Part shown: positions 43,887 through 52,966 of the stretch, piece by piece
How positions within the stretch are numbered: the stretch's first letter is position 1
Layout of the letters: each line of letters begins with the position of its first letter
Assembly: GCF_009208555.1 (NCBI RefSeq)
Contig: NZ_WFLI01000011.1
Coordinates: 62,001-126,000 of the forward strand
Reading direction: 5' to 3'
Length of the DNA: 64,000 bases
Origin: Janthinobacterium violaceinigrum
Lineage (GTDB): Bacteria; Pseudomonadota; Gammaproteobacteria; Burkholderiales; Burkholderiaceae_D
Translations under genes and position numbers: made by a program
The notes under the pieces: model-generated
Seen by the model: the letters and a program-made list of their open reading frames with translations, nothing else
Database searches by the model: none
Told to the model about the DNA's origin: nothing

Positions 43887-44714
43887 TTATTTGGCTGCCG
43901 TCTGCAAGGCCAGCTGGTAATCGGGTTTCGAGTAGCCGGCAAAGTGTTTATTGGTGATGTCGAGGAATTCGCGCGAGCGGTAGGCGGCCGCCAGGTCCCT
44001 GGCGAACTGCTTGTCCTTGTCGGCCGTGCGCACGGCCACCAGATTGATGTAGTTGGGCGAGATCTTCTCGGCCACCAGCGCATCCGTCAGTTTCAGCCCG
44101 GACGCCAGCGCGTAATTGCCGTTGATGAAGGAGTAATCGGTGTCGCCCAGCGAGCGTGGCAGCTGCGCCGCTTCCAGCGGCAGCAGCTTGATTTTCTTCG
44201 TGTTGACGGCGATATCCTTTTCCGAGGCGCGCACGGGGTCGAAGCTGGGGCGCAGCTTGATCCAGCCGAGCTGGTCGAGCAGCACCAGCGCGCGCGCCTG
44301 GTTGGTCGGATCGTTCGGCAAACCCACCGTCGTGCCTTCCTTCACGTCGTCCAGCGTCTTGTGCTTCTTGCTGTAGATGGCGATCGGCGCCGTGGGTATC
44401 GTGATCAGGTCCGTCAGCGCCAGCTTGTGCTCCTGCGCGAACTTCTTCAGGTAGACGATGTGCTGGAAGACGTTGGCGTCCAGCGAGCCTTCGGCCAGCG
44501 CGAAGTTGGGCTGGATGTAGTCGTTGAATTCCACCAGCTTGACCTTGTAGCCCTGTTTTTCCAGGATAGGCTTGATGCCCAGCTTGATCTGGTCCGCGTA
44601 CGGCCCGGCGCTGGTGCCGATGGTGATGTCCTTGGGGTCCTTGGCGAGGGCGAAACCGCTGGACAGGGCGAGGGTCAGGGCGGTGAGCAGTACGGTGCGG
44701 CGGGCGATGGTCAT
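43887..44714 (-). CDS. MetQ/NlpA-family substrate-binding protein, no lipobox
   Basis: 275 residues. A signal peptide ends near residue 24 (LSSGFALA) without a lipobox cysteine, so it is a soluble periplasmic protein. DITIGTSAGPYADQIKLGIK, NDYIQPNFALAEGSLDANVF, and the GLPNDPTNQARALVLLDQLG segment match MetQ-type binding proteins, which usually carry methionine. Here the operon links it to sulfur oxygenation, so an organosulfur ligand is likely. No MetN/MetI partner lies in the window. Confidence 0.82.
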   Translation of the reverse strand: MTIARRTVLLTALTLALSSGFALAKDPKDITIGTSAGPYADQIKLGIKPILEKQGYKVKLVEFNDYIQPNFALAEGSLDANVFQHIVYLKKFAQEHKLALTDLITIPTAPIAIYSKKHKTLDDVKEGTTVGLPNDPTNQARALVLLDQLGWIKLRPSFDPVRASEKDIAVNTKKIKLLPLEAAQLPRSLGDTDYSFINGNYALASGLKLTDALVAEKISPNYINLVAVRTADKDKQFARDLAAAYRSREFLDITNKHFAGYSKPDYQLALQTAAK

Positions 44715-44735
44715 GGTGGCTCCTTGGTGGGTGGA

Positions 44736-45950
44736 TCAGGAATACGCCGTCGGCTCGGGCACGGTGCCGTTCAGGGCAAAGCGTCCCAGGTCGCGCAGCT
44801 TGTAGTCGATGGGGTCGTGCAGGGTGTGCACGCGCACGTTGCGCCAGTAGCGGTCGAAGCCATACTGGGCCGAGGTGGAACGGGCGCCCGTCAGTTCGAA
44901 CATCTGGCTGCTGATTTCCAGGCCCGCCTTGTGCGCCAGGCACTTGGCTTCGGCCACGGAAACGGCCAGCAAGCCCCGTTCGCGCGCCGTCACCAGCGAG
45001 CCTTTGCGGAAAACCTTTTCCAGGTCCTGCGCCGCGCCGTCGGCCAGCACTTGCGCGGGACGCAGCAGCAGCCAGAGCTGGCCGTAGCGGTGCTGCAGCA
45101 AGGGGTCGTCCGTTGCCTTGGCCACGCCCGAGGCAAACCAGGCCTTCGCCTGCTCGTCCGTGTAGCGGCGCGCCGCCTCGAACGCGCCTTCGGCGATGCC
45201 AAGGTACAGGTTCGCCATGATCAGCTGCGCGATCTGCGAGCGCACGGTGGCTTGCGGCGTGGCGGCTTGCGCAGGCTGCTGCAGCACCAGCTCGCGCGGC
45301 AGGGCGACGGCCTGGAAATGCACATTGCCGCTGTCCGTCTGGCGCTGGCCGAAGGCGTCCCAGTCCGCCTGCACGGTCACGCCGTCCTGGCGCGTGGGCA
45401 GGGCGGCGATCAGCGCCGTCTGCGTGGGCGCGTGCCAGGCCGAGACGGTCAGCCAGTCCGACCCCACGGAGCCGGAAGAAAAGCTCTTGATGCCGTCGAG
45501 GATAAAACCGTCGTCGCTGTCGGCCGCGATGACCCGCTTGTCGAGGGGATTCAGGGCATTGCCCCAGAACAGGCGCTCGTCGACGGTGAGTGTCAGCAGG
45601 CGGCGCTGCTGCTGCGCGCTGCCATACAGCTGCAGGCCGGCCAGCTGCAAATGGTGGAAGCCGAAGACGTGCGCGAGCGCGCTGTCGGCCCGCGCCAGGA
45701 TGCGGATCACCTGGTACACGAGGGGCCACGACGCGCCCTGGCCGCCGAACTCCACGGGAATCGACAAGGTCAGCAGGCCTGACTCGCGCAGCCATTCGCG
45801 CTCCTGGGCCGCATGGCCGCCGGCCTGGTCTCGGGCATTGGCCGTTTCGGCCAGGCGCGCGGCCAGCGTGGTGGCAATGCGGATGGCGTCCTGCAGGGGT
45901 TCCGGCGCGGGTGCGGCGGGGCGGGTGGCATGGAGAAAAGCGCTAGACAT
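44736..45950 (-). CDS. acyl-CoA-dehydrogenase-like flavoprotein (SfnB/DszC type)
   Basis: 404 residues with an acyl-CoA dehydrogenase fold: REWLRESGLLTLSIPVEFGG, RADSALAHVFGFHHLQLAGL, and GIKSFSSGSVGSDWLTVSA. The family members SfnB and DszC are monooxygenase-like proteins involved in use of sulfones and dibenzothiophene, not beta-oxidation. It is the first gene of the left arm, divergent from ssuE across a 255-bp promoter region. The start at 45950 was chosen as the first that fits the conserved domain length. Confidence 0.82.
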   Translation of the reverse strand: MSSAFLHATRPAAPAPEPLQDAIRIATTLAARLAETANARDQAGGHAAQEREWLRESGLLTLSIPVEFGGQGASWPLVYQVIRILARADSALAHVFGFHHLQLAGLQLYGSAQQQRRLLTLTVDERLFWGNALNPLDKRVIAADSDDGFILDGIKSFSSGSVGSDWLTVSAWHAPTQTALIAALPTRQDGVTVQADWDAFGQRQTDSGNVHFQAVALPRELVLQQPAQAATPQATVRSQIAQLIMANLYLGIAEGAFEAARRYTDEQAKAWFASGVAKATDDPLLQHRYGQLWLLLRPAQVLADGAAQDLEKVFRKGSLVTARERGLLAVSVAEAKCLAHKAGLEISSQMFELTGARSTSAQYGFDRYWRNVRVHTLHDPIDYKLRDLGRFALNGTVPEPTAYS

Positions 45951-46027
45951 GGGACAGTTCCAGAAAGACGATGCAGCCGATATTGCACCGCCGGGCGCGC
46001 GCCGTACACGAAGAAAACCGCACATGG

Positions 46028-46104
46028 ATATGCGAAAAAAGCCAGGCTGCCGCCTGCGCCATGGCGTGCGGGGCGTCAGTGCCGGATAGTCGGAAAACGC
46101 ATAT
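46028..46104. promoter_or_regulatory. separated half-sites of the sulfur palindrome between the divergent arms
   Basis: ATATGCG followed by A-run (46028-46040) and AAAACGCATAT (46094-46104) lie in inverted orientation within the 255-bp promoter region. They match the two halves of the intact palindrome before serine acetyltransferase. A LysR-type CysB or SsuR-like protein is the inferred binder; no such gene is in the window. Confidence 0.5.
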
Positions 46105-46205
46105 CGAAGCGCGAAAGCATTCGTTTTGCCGGGCCCCTGATGGCGATAGGCTGCAAGCATCTTGAGTAGTCAAATCAATCGATCACGCACAGGGACGGAC
46201 ATCAC

Positions 46206-46847
46206 ATGAGCATCTTGTTATTGGGCGGCAGCCCGCAACTCCCATCGAGTTCCAGCCGTTTGCTCGCGCATATCGGCGAACAGCTGGCGCTGCAAGGCCA
46301 TCACTACGCCAGGCTGCACGTGCGCGACCTGCCGGCGCGCGCCCTGCTGCTGGCCGACTACGACGACGCGGCGATTGCCCGCGCCGTGCGCGCCGTGGCC
46401 GACGCCGACGCCATCGTGATCGCCACGCCCATCTACAAGGCGTCGTATACGGGCTTGCTGAAGGCCTTCCTCGACCTGCTGCCGCAGGATGGCCTGGCGG
46501 GCAAGCTGGTGCTGCCGCTGGCCACGGGCGGCGGCCATGCCCACACCCTGGCGCTCGACTATGCGCTGCGCCCCGTGCTGCACGCGCTGGGCGCCAAGCA
46601 GGTATTCACCAGCATTTATGCCAATGCGCAGCAGCTGGAGTGGCACGAAGAGCATGGCCTGAGCCTGGATGCGCCGATCGCCGCGCGCGTGCAGGCCGGC
46701 ATCGAGGAACTGTCCACCGGCCTGTTCGTGCTGCAGGGACAGCGCCCGCCCGTTCCGGCGCCAGCGCATGCTGCGGCCGCGGATGCTTCCGTGCCCGGCC
46801 GTTCGCTGCAGGACCAGCCGTACGCGCCCCGATTTCAAGCCGCCTGA
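46206..46847 (+). CDS. ssuE: NADPH-dependent FMN reductase SsuE
   Basis: 213 residues. The flavodoxin-like fold opens with ILLLGGSPQLPSSSSRLLAH, which carries the phosphate-binding loop, and continues with ADAIVIATPIYKASYTGLLK, the SsuE-type FMN site. It supplies reduced FMN to SsuD and possibly to the LLM enzyme across the divergent promoter. The C-terminal 40 residues are Ala/Pro-rich and not part of the core. It is the first gene of ssuEADCB. Confidence 0.92.
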   Translation: MSILLLGGSPQLPSSSSRLLAHIGEQLALQGHHYARLHVRDLPARALLLADYDDAAIARAVRAVADADAIVIATPIYKASYTGLLKAFLDLLPQDGLAGKLVLPLATGGGHAHTLALDYALRPVLHALGAKQVFTSIYANAQQLEWHEEHGLSLDAPIAARVQAGIEELSTGLFVLQGQRPPVPAPAHAAAADASVPGRSLQDQPYAPRFQAA

Positions 46848-46871
46848 TTACTCACCGACCAAGGAACTGCC

Positions 46872-47876
46872 ATGACACACCGCCACGCACAACGACTCTC
46901 GCGCCGTACCACTTTGGGCTTGCTGTTTGCCGCCGCCGCTGGCGTGATGACGGCCGGCATGCCCGCCGCGGCGCAGGCGCAGGCCAAGGGGGAAGTGCAG
47001 GTGCGTATTGGTTATCAGAAGTACGGCACCCTGACCCTGCTCAAGGGGCGCGGCACCCTGGAAAAACGCCTGGCCGAGCAGGGCGTGGGCGTGAAATGGA
47101 CGGAATTCCCGGCCGGCCCCGTGCTGCTGGAAGGCCTCAACGTGGGCAGCATCGATTTCGGCACCGTGGGCGAGGCGCCCCCCATCTTTGCGCAGGCGGC
47201 CGGCGCCAACCTGGTGTATGTCGGCAATGAGCCGGCGTCGCCGGCCAGCGAAGCCATCGTCGTGCCCAAGGGTTCCGGCCTGCGCACCCTGGCCGACTTG
47301 AAGGGCAAGAAAATCGCCCTGAACAAGGGCTCGAACGTGCACTACCTGCTGTTGAAGGCGCTGGAAAAGGCGGGTGTCGCGTATGCCGACATCCAGCCCG
47401 TGTTCCTGCCGCCGGCCGATGCACGCGCCGCCTTCGAGCGGGGCAGCGTGGATGCCTGGGCCATCTGGGACCCGTTCCTGGCGGCCGCGGAAAAGCAGCT
47501 GGGCGCCCGCGTGCTGGCCGATGGCAAGGGCCTGGTGGCGAACTACCAGTTTTATCTCGCTTCGCGCACGTATGCGGAAAAAAATCCCGAGATCCTGCGC
47601 ATCGTGCTCGACGAGGTGGCCAAGGTCGATGACTGGGGCCGCAACAACCCGGACGAAGTGGCGACGATTCTCGCCGCGCAGACGGGCTTGGGCAAGGATG
47701 TCGTGGCGCTGGCCGCCTCGCGCTATGCGTATGGCGTCAAACCCGTGTCGGTCGACGTGATCGCCTCGCAGCAAAGGGTGGCCGATGCGTTTTCCAGCCT
47801 GAAGCTGATACCGAAACCGATCGTCGTCAAGGACGCCCTGTTGCCGGCACGCCAGCTGGCCACCAGCACAAAATAA
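46872..47876 (+). CDS. ssuA: sulfonate ABC transporter substrate-binding protein SsuA
   Basis: 334 residues. A signal peptide covers about residues 1-37 (the TLGLLFAAAAGVMTAGMPAA stretch, cleaved after AQA). IGYQKYGTLTLLKGRGTLEK, FPAGPVLLEGLNVGSIDFG and GEAPPIFAQAAGANLVYVG are signature segments of SsuA, which binds aliphatic sulfonates in the periplasm. It lies 24 bases after ssuE. Confidence 0.94.
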   Translation: MTHRHAQRLSRRTTLGLLFAAAAGVMTAGMPAAAQAQAKGEVQVRIGYQKYGTLTLLKGRGTLEKRLAEQGVGVKWTEFPAGPVLLEGLNVGSIDFGTVGEAPPIFAQAAGANLVYVGNEPASPASEAIVVPKGSGLRTLADLKGKKIALNKGSNVHYLLLKALEKAGVAYADIQPVFLPPADARAAFERGSVDAWAIWDPFLAAAEKQLGARVLADGKGLVANYQFYLASRTYAEKNPEILRIVLDEVAKVDDWGRNNPDEVATILAAQTGLGKDVVALAASRYAYGVKPVSVDVIASQQRVADAFSSLKLIPKPIVVKDALLPARQLATSTK

Positions 47877-47897
47877 ACAGAAAAAGGAAAGCGCACC

Positions 47898-49058
47898 ATG
47901 TCATTGAATGTCTTCTGGTTCATCCCTACCCACGGCGACAGCCGCTACCTGGGCACGTCGCAGGGCGCACGCCCCGTCGATGCCGATTACCTGCGCCAGG
48001 TGGCCGTGGCCGCCGATACCCTGGGCTACGACGGCGTGCTGCTGCCGACGGGCCGCTCCTGCGAAGATGCGTGGGTGGTGGCCTCGTCCCTGATCAGCGT
48101 GACGCAAAAGCTGAAATTCCTCGTGGCCATCCGCCCCGGCCTGTCCACGCCGGGCCTGGCCGTGCGCATGGCCTCCACCTTCGACCGCCTGTCGAACGGG
48201 CGCCTGCTGATCAACGTCGTCACGGGCGGCGACCAGGGCGAGCTGGAAGCGGACGGCCTGTTTGCCGACCACGCCAAGCGCTATGAAATCTCCGATGAAT
48301 TCATCAAGGTGTGGCGTGCCACCCTGGCGGGCGAGGGCGGCGCTGCCGGCTACGATTTCGAGGGCAAGCATATCCAGGTGAAGGGCGCGAAAACCCTGTA
48401 TCCGCCCGTGCAGAAGCCATACCCGCCCCTGTATTTCGGCGGTTCGTCCGAGCCCGCGCATGAACTGGCGGCCGAGCAGATGGACGTGTACCTGACGTGG
48501 GGCGAGCCGCCCGCCGCCGTGGCGGAAAAGATCGCCGACATCCGCGCGCGCGCCGCCAAGCGGGGCCGCACGGTGCGCTTCGGCATCCGCCTGCACGTGA
48601 TCGTGCGCGAAACGAACGAGGCGGCCTGGCGCGCGGCCGATGAACTGATCAGCCACCTGGACGACGACATCATCGCCAAGGCGCAGGCGGCCTTCGGCAA
48701 GATGGATTCCGTGGGCCAGCAGCGCATGGCGGCCCTGCATGGCGGGCGGCGCGACAAGCTCGAAGTGTCGCCCAACCTGTGGGCCGGCGTGGGCCTGGTG
48801 CGCGGCGGTGCGGGCACGGCCCTGGTGGGCGACGGCCCGACGGTGGTGGCGCGCATGCAGGAATACGCGGACCTGGGCATCGATACCTTCATCTTCTCCG
48901 GCTATCCGCACCTGGAAGAGTCGTACCGCTTTGCCGAACTGGTGTTCCCGCTGCTGGGCAAGGGCAAGGCCGTGGGTGAGCAATCGTTGAGCGGCCCTTT
49001 CGGCGAGGTCATGGCCAGCAATATCGTGCCGGCCGCGCCGCAGAAAAAGGCGGCCTGA
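47898..49058 (+). CDS. ssuD: alkanesulfonate monooxygenase SsuD
   Basis: 386 residues. Luciferase-like FMNH2-dependent enzyme: [40 protein letters not shown] and [20 protein letters not shown] are conserved SsuD motifs, and [19 protein letters not shown] is the later flavin-phosphate region. It cleaves C-S bonds of alkanesulfonates to give sulfite. The ATG follows a GGAAAG ribosome site. The stop is one base before ssuC. Confidence 0.95.
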   Translation: MSLNVFWFIPTHGDSRYLGTSQGARPVDADYLRQVAVAADTLGYDGVLLPTGRSCEDAWVVASSLISVTQKLKFLVAIRPGLSTPGLAVRMASTFDRLSNGRLLINVVTGGDQGELEADGLFADHAKRYEISDEFIKVWRATLAGEGGAAGYDFEGKHIQVKGAKTLYPPVQKPYPPLYFGGSSEPAHELAAEQMDVYLTWGEPPAAVAEKIADIRARAAKRGRTVRFGIRLHVIVRETNEAAWRAADELISHLDDDIIAKAQAAFGKMDSVGQQRMAALHGGRRDKLEVSPNLWAGVGLVRGGAGTALVGDGPTVVARMQEYADLGIDTFIFSGYPHLEESYRFAELVFPLLGKGKAVGEQSLSGPFGEVMASNIVPAAPQKKAA

Positions 49059-49059
49059 G

Positions 49060-49851
49060 ATGGCGGCCAGCTCCATACAACGGGCCGGCGCCGCGTCCTG
49101 GCGCAATGGGCTGGCGCCGTGGGCCTTGCCCGTGGCGCTGCTGCTGGCCTGGCAGCTGGCGGCGCAGTGGGGCTGGCTGTCGAGCCGCATCCTGCCCGAG
49201 CCGTGGGCCGTGGCGAAGGCCTTCTGGCACCTGGCCGCGTCGGGCGAATTGTGGCTGCACCTGAAAACGAGCTTGTGGCGCGCCACCGTCGGTTTCGTCG
49301 TCGGCGCGGGACTGGGCTTGCTGCTGGGCCTGCTGACGGGCAGCTTCCGCCATGCGGAAACCCTGCTCGACACGACCTTGCAAATGGTGCGCAACATCCC
49401 CGCGCTGGCCCTGATCCCGCTGGTGATCCTGTGGTTCGGCATCGACGAGACGGCCAAATTGTTCCTGCTGGCCGTCGGCGTGTTCTTTCCCGTCTACCTG
49501 AACACCTTCCACGGCATCCGTTCGGCCGACCAGGGCTTGATCGAAATGGCGAAAAGCTACGGCCTGTCCGGCTGGCCCCTGTACCGCGACGTGATCCTGC
49601 CGGCCGCCATGCCCTCCATTCTGGTGGGCGTGCGCTTCTCGCTGGGTCTCGTGTGGGTACTGCTGATCGTCGCCGAGACCATCTCGGCGCAGGCCGGCAT
49701 CGGCTACATGACCATGAATGCACGCGAATTCCTGCAAACGGACGTGGTACTGGTGGGGATTTTGCTGTACGCCTTGCTGGGCAAGCTGGCCGATCTGTTC
49801 TCGCGGGGGCTGGAGCGCCATTGCCTGCGCTGGAATCCCGCCTACCGATAA
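49060..49851 (+). CDS. ssuC: sulfonate ABC transporter permease SsuC
   Basis: 263 residues with six membrane segments. The EAA loop reads [20 protein letters not shown], and the SsuC-typical [20 protein letters not shown] region (here [20 protein letters not shown]) follows. It forms the channel for sulfonate uptake. The stop overlaps the region just before ssuB as TAATG. Confidence 0.93.
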   Translation: MAASSIQRAGAASWRNGLAPWALPVALLLAWQLAAQWGWLSSRILPEPWAVAKAFWHLAASGELWLHLKTSLWRATVGFVVGAGLGLLLGLLTGSFRHAETLLDTTLQMVRNIPALALIPLVILWFGIDETAKLFLLAVGVFFPVYLNTFHGIRSADQGLIEMAKSYGLSGWPLYRDVILPAAMPSILVGVRFSLGLVWVLLIVAETISAQAGIGYMTMNAREFLQTDVVLVGILLYALLGKLADLFSRGLERHCLRWNPAYR

Positions 49852-49868
49852 TGATTGAAGAGGACACC

Positions 49869-50699
49869 ATGCTGCTCGCCCCCATCCAGATCGAAACGGA
49901 CTTCTTGTCCCACTTCGTGCAGTACGATCCCGCCGGCGCGCCGCCGCAGGCGAAGACGGCGCCCGCTGCTCCCCTGCAGCGCCGCGGCGTGCCGCTGGCC
50001 TTGACAAAGCTGAGCAAGTCCTACACCAGCCGCCCCGTGCTGAAAGACGTCGACCTGCAGCTGGAAGCGGGCGAGTTCGTCGCCATCGTGGGGCGCAGCG
50101 GCTGCGGCAAGAGCACCTTGCTGCGCTCGATCGCGGGCCTGGAAAGCATCGACGGCGGCAAGATCGCCATCGGCAGCGGCGTGGGCGCGCCCGATATCCG
50201 CATCATGTTCCAGGAATCGCGGCTGCTGCCGTGGAAGACGGTGCTCGACAACGTGGCCCTGGGCTTGCCCCGTTCCGTGGGCGCGGCAGCCGCTTCGCTG
50301 TGGACGGTAGGGCTGGCCGAACGGGCCGACGACTGGCCGGCGGCCCTGTCGGGCGGACAGAAGCAGCGCGTGGCGCTGGCGCGCGCCCTCGTGCACGAGC
50401 CGCAACTGCTGCTGCTCGACGAACCGCTTGGCGCGCTCGACGCCCTCACGCGCATCGAGATGCAGCAGCTGATCGAGTCGCTGTGGCTGGCGCGCGGTTT
50501 TACGGCCGTGCTGGTGACGCACGACGTGGCCGAGGCCGTGGCCCTGGCCGACCGGGTGCTGCTGATCGAGGAGGGGCAGATCACGCTGGACCTGCAGGTG
50601 GATTTGCCGCGCCCCCGCCAGCGCGGCAGTGCGGCTTTCGCCGCGCTGGAACAGGCTATCTTGTCGCGGGTGCTGCAACCGACTCCGACAGCACGATGA
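49869..50699 (+). CDS. ssuB: sulfonate ABC transporter ATPase SsuB
   Basis: 276 residues from the start at 49869, which has AAGAGG five bases upstream; an ATG at 49851 overlapping the ssuC stop is also possible. Walker [17 protein letters not shown], signature [15 protein letters not shown], and Walker [17 protein letters not shown] are all intact, with the SsuB-type [14 protein letters not shown]-loop. An N-terminal extension of about 40 residues is unusual compared with SsuB of E. coli. The 3' end overlaps the convergent HAD gene by 44 bases. Confidence 0.93.
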   Translation: MLLAPIQIETDFLSHFVQYDPAGAPPQAKTAPAAPLQRRGVPLALTKLSKSYTSRPVLKDVDLQLEAGEFVAIVGRSGCGKSTLLRSIAGLESIDGGKIAIGSGVGAPDIRIMFQESRLLPWKTVLDNVALGLPRSVGAAAASLWTVGLAERADDWPAALSGGQKQRVALARALVHEPQLLLLDEPLGALDALTRIEMQQLIESLWLARGFTAVLVTHDVAEAVALADRVLLIEEGQITLDLQVDLPRPRQRGSAAFAALEQAILSRVLQPTPTAR

Positions 50700-51366
50700 A
50701 GCCGTCGCCATCGGCCGTTGCGACGATGCTGTCGTAGCTGTCGATGACGGGGTGGCGCGTGGCCAGCGGGTGCGCATGGGTGGCGGTGACGACGATGACT
50801 TTCGCGCCGGCCGCTTCGCCCGCCTCGATGCCGACGGAGGCATCTTCGAACACCAGGCAATCGGCGGGCGCCACGCCCAGTTTTTCCGCCGCCAGCAAAT
50901 AGCAATCGGGGCGGGGCTTGCCCGCCTTGACGTCTTCCGCCGTCACCATGATGGCCGGTATCGGCATGCCGGCCGCTTTCAGGCGGGCCGTGGCCAGCGC
51001 GCGCGGCGCCGACGTGACGATGGCCCATTGCGCGGGCGGCAGCGACTGCAGGAAGCGCAGCGCGCCCGCGATTTCAATGATCCCCTCTACATCGATGATC
51101 TCGGCATCCGTGATGCCCTGCGACTCGCGCTGCGCGTCGACGCCGGGCAGGCGCAGCCTGGCGATGGTGTCGACGGAGCGCGCGCCGTGGATGGTGGGTA
51201 AAAAGGCCGCCACGTCGAGGCCCTGGCGCTGCGCCCACGTGCCCCAGATGCGTTCGGCGGCGGCGATGGAATTGATGACGGTGCCGTCCATATCGAACAG
51301 AAAAGCCCGGTAGCGGCCGGCGGCCGATGGCGGGGGGACTGCGGACGGCGAGGGCAGGGCGGACAT
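50656..51366 (-). CDS. HAD-superfamily phosphatase (subfamily IA)
   Basis: 236 residues. HAD motif [10 protein letters not shown] (about residue 20-28), motif [20 protein letters not shown] (Thr/Ser) and motif III/IV with K in [20 protein letters not shown] and [17 protein letters not shown]. This is the sugar-phosphatase or beta-phosphoglucomutase-like group; the substrate is unknown. GGAAGGA lies six bases before the start at 51366. Confidence 0.88.
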   Translation of the reverse strand: MSALPSPSAVPPPSAAGRYRAFLFDMDGTVINSIAAAERIWGTWAQRQGLDVAAFLPTIHGARSVDTIARLRLPGVDAQRESQGITDAEIIDVEGIIEIAGALRFLQSLPPAQWAIVTSAPRALATARLKAAGMPIPAIMVTAEDVKAGKPRPDCYLLAAEKLGVAPADCLVFEDASVGIEAGEAAGAKVIVVTATHAHPLATRHPVIDSYDSIVATADGDGFIVLSESVAAPATR

Positions 51367-51421
51367 GGCTTCCTTCCAAATGATGGGCTGGAAGCCATTG
51401 TAACGGCAGTCGATTTTTATT

Positions 51422-51877
51422 TCACAGGTAGACCGATTCGTACTTGGCCACGGGCTGGCCATCCTTGAGCAGGATCAGGTATTCGCCGTCGAAACGGTAG
51501 CCCGTCACGCTGTTCAGATTGGCCAGCACGGCGCTTTCCAGCTGCATCAACGGCGGCGGGCAGGCCATGCGCGTGCCCGCCAGCTGCGTGAAGCGCAGGG
51601 CCGTGCCGGCCTGCGTGTAGCCGCCCATGACCTGGTTGCAGCCCGTGAAACCGTGCACCTTGCCATCATCGGTGAGCGTGATGCGCACTTCGCGTTCCTG
51701 CTCCGGCGCCATGACGACCGGGGCGCCGTCGAGTTCCGTCAGCTTCCAGTAGGTATTCGTCAGGCTGTAGCTTGGCGTCAGGCCGGTATCCGGCCCGGCG
51801 CTGTCGGGCGTGGTGGCGCAGCCGCCAGCCATGGCGATGGCGGCGGCGAGGGACAGGTATTTCAGGCGATGCAGCAT
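51422..51877 (-). CDS. META/HslJ-domain lipoprotein, second copy
   Basis: 151 residues with a lipobox MAGGC (about residue 20) and the same domain as the protein encoded at 40059-40538: YWKLTELDGAPVVM, VHGFTGCNQVMGGYTQAG, LAGTRMACPPPL and LILLKDGQPVAKYESVY. It is presumably an envelope-located stress protein. AGGAG lies six bases before the start. The HAD gene ends 55 bases away on the same strand, so an operon is possible. Confidence 0.87.
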   Translation of the reverse strand: MLHRLKYLSLAAAIAMAGGCATTPDSAGPDTGLTPSYSLTNTYWKLTELDGAPVVMAPEQEREVRITLTDDGKVHGFTGCNQVMGGYTQAGTALRFTQLAGTRMACPPPLMQLESAVLANLNSVTGYRFDGEYLILLKDGQPVAKYESVYL

Positions 51878-52024
51878 GGGGCGCTCCTGTGAGGGGAAAT
51901 GCCTGCACACTAGCAGATTTTTCGCGCCGGCCGGCGTACGGCAGCGGTGAATGTTTCCATTTTGCCAGTGCTGGCATTACACTCATGCTTTCCGCTGTTT
52001 CAACCTTGATCGGGAGCCGGGCCG

Positions 52025-52966
52025 ATGCTGCAAGCGCAAGCGCTGGATAATCGACTGGTCGCCACCAGTGACGACGACGTGCTGGTCGACCGCATCGTGC
52101 CGGGCGCACCGCTGGTGATCGCCTTTGGCTTCGTCTCGTGGACGACGCGGCCCGCCTTCGACTTTTACGGGCGCCTGAGAAAGCTGGAACAGGCCAGCGG
52201 CCAGCACCTGAACAAGATCCTCGTGCGCGATTCGGGCAATGCCTGGTACCACCGCCGCATCGCTGGCCTGGGCAATCACGTGGATGAAACGGCGCAGACC
52301 CTGCGCGAGCTGGTACGCAGCATCGCGCCCAGCCAGGTCAGCACCGTCGGCCAGTCCATGGGCGCGTATGCGGCCGTCATGTTTGGCTTGCTGCTCGAAG
52401 CGCGGCAGATCGTCGCCTTCGGGCCGCTCTCCTTCCTCGATGTGCAGCAGGCGCGCCTGTACCACGAGCTGCGCTGGCTGCCCGTGATGGAGTCGCTGGC
52501 GCAGGACCCGCCGCCTTCGGGCTATTACGACCTGGCGGCCCTGTGCCGCGCCAGGGCGACGGACGATACGCAGCTGCACCTGGTGTTCGGCACGCGGCCT
52601 GACGCGGCCAATGCGGGCGCCAGCGCCAGCGAATCGGTGAACCTCGACGCCATGCATGCGCAGCGCCTGGCCGCCTACGGCCGCTGCACCCTGCACCCGT
52701 TTCCCCATTCCGGCCACGCGGTGGTGCAGCACCTGATCGACACGAAGCGCATCAACGGCTTGCTGGCCGCATGCATACTCGGTCTCACGCTGGCGCCCGA
52801 GCCGATGCCGGAGATCGGCGCGGCATGGCAGAACTGGGTGGCGGAAAACCTGCGCCTGGGCTGTGCGGACGAGCAGCTGGTGGCGGTGCTGCAGCAGCAT
52901 GGCTTTTCCCCGGCCAGCAGCATGGCTGCCGTGGCTGCCGCCCGCGCCGCACCGAAAGCGACATGA
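52025..52966 (+). CDS. alpha/beta-hydrolase-like protein
   Basis: 313 residues, no signal peptide. VGQSMGAYAAVMFGLLLEAR around residue 115 is a GxSxG-type nucleophile elbow, and HPFPHSGHAVVQHLIDTKRI contains a His that could complete the triad. The substrate is unknown. The stop codon overlaps the start of a MocR regulator (ATGA), so the two are likely a unit. Confidence 0.72.
   Translation: MLQAQALDNRLVATSDDDVLVDRIVPGAPLVIAFGFVSWTTRPAFDFYGRLRKLEQASGQHLNKILVRDSGNAWYHRRIAGLGNHVDETAQTLRELVRSIAPSQVSTVGQSMGAYAAVMFGLLLEARQIVAFGPLSFLDVQQARLYHELRWLPVMESLAQDPPPSGYYDLAALCRARATDDTQLHLVFGTRPDAANAGASASESVNLDAMHAQRLAAYGRCTLHPFPHSGHAVVQHLIDTKRINGLLAACILGLTLAPEPMPEIGAAWQNWVAENLRLGCADEQLVAVLQQHGFSPASSMAAVAAARAAPKAT

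Noticed and set aside
41529..45782. A 1,417-codon open frame on the plus strand
   Set aside because: It is antisense to five genes with clear families and start signals; its composition (rich in Arg, Gly, Gln, Val) is typical of shadow frames in GC-rich DNA.
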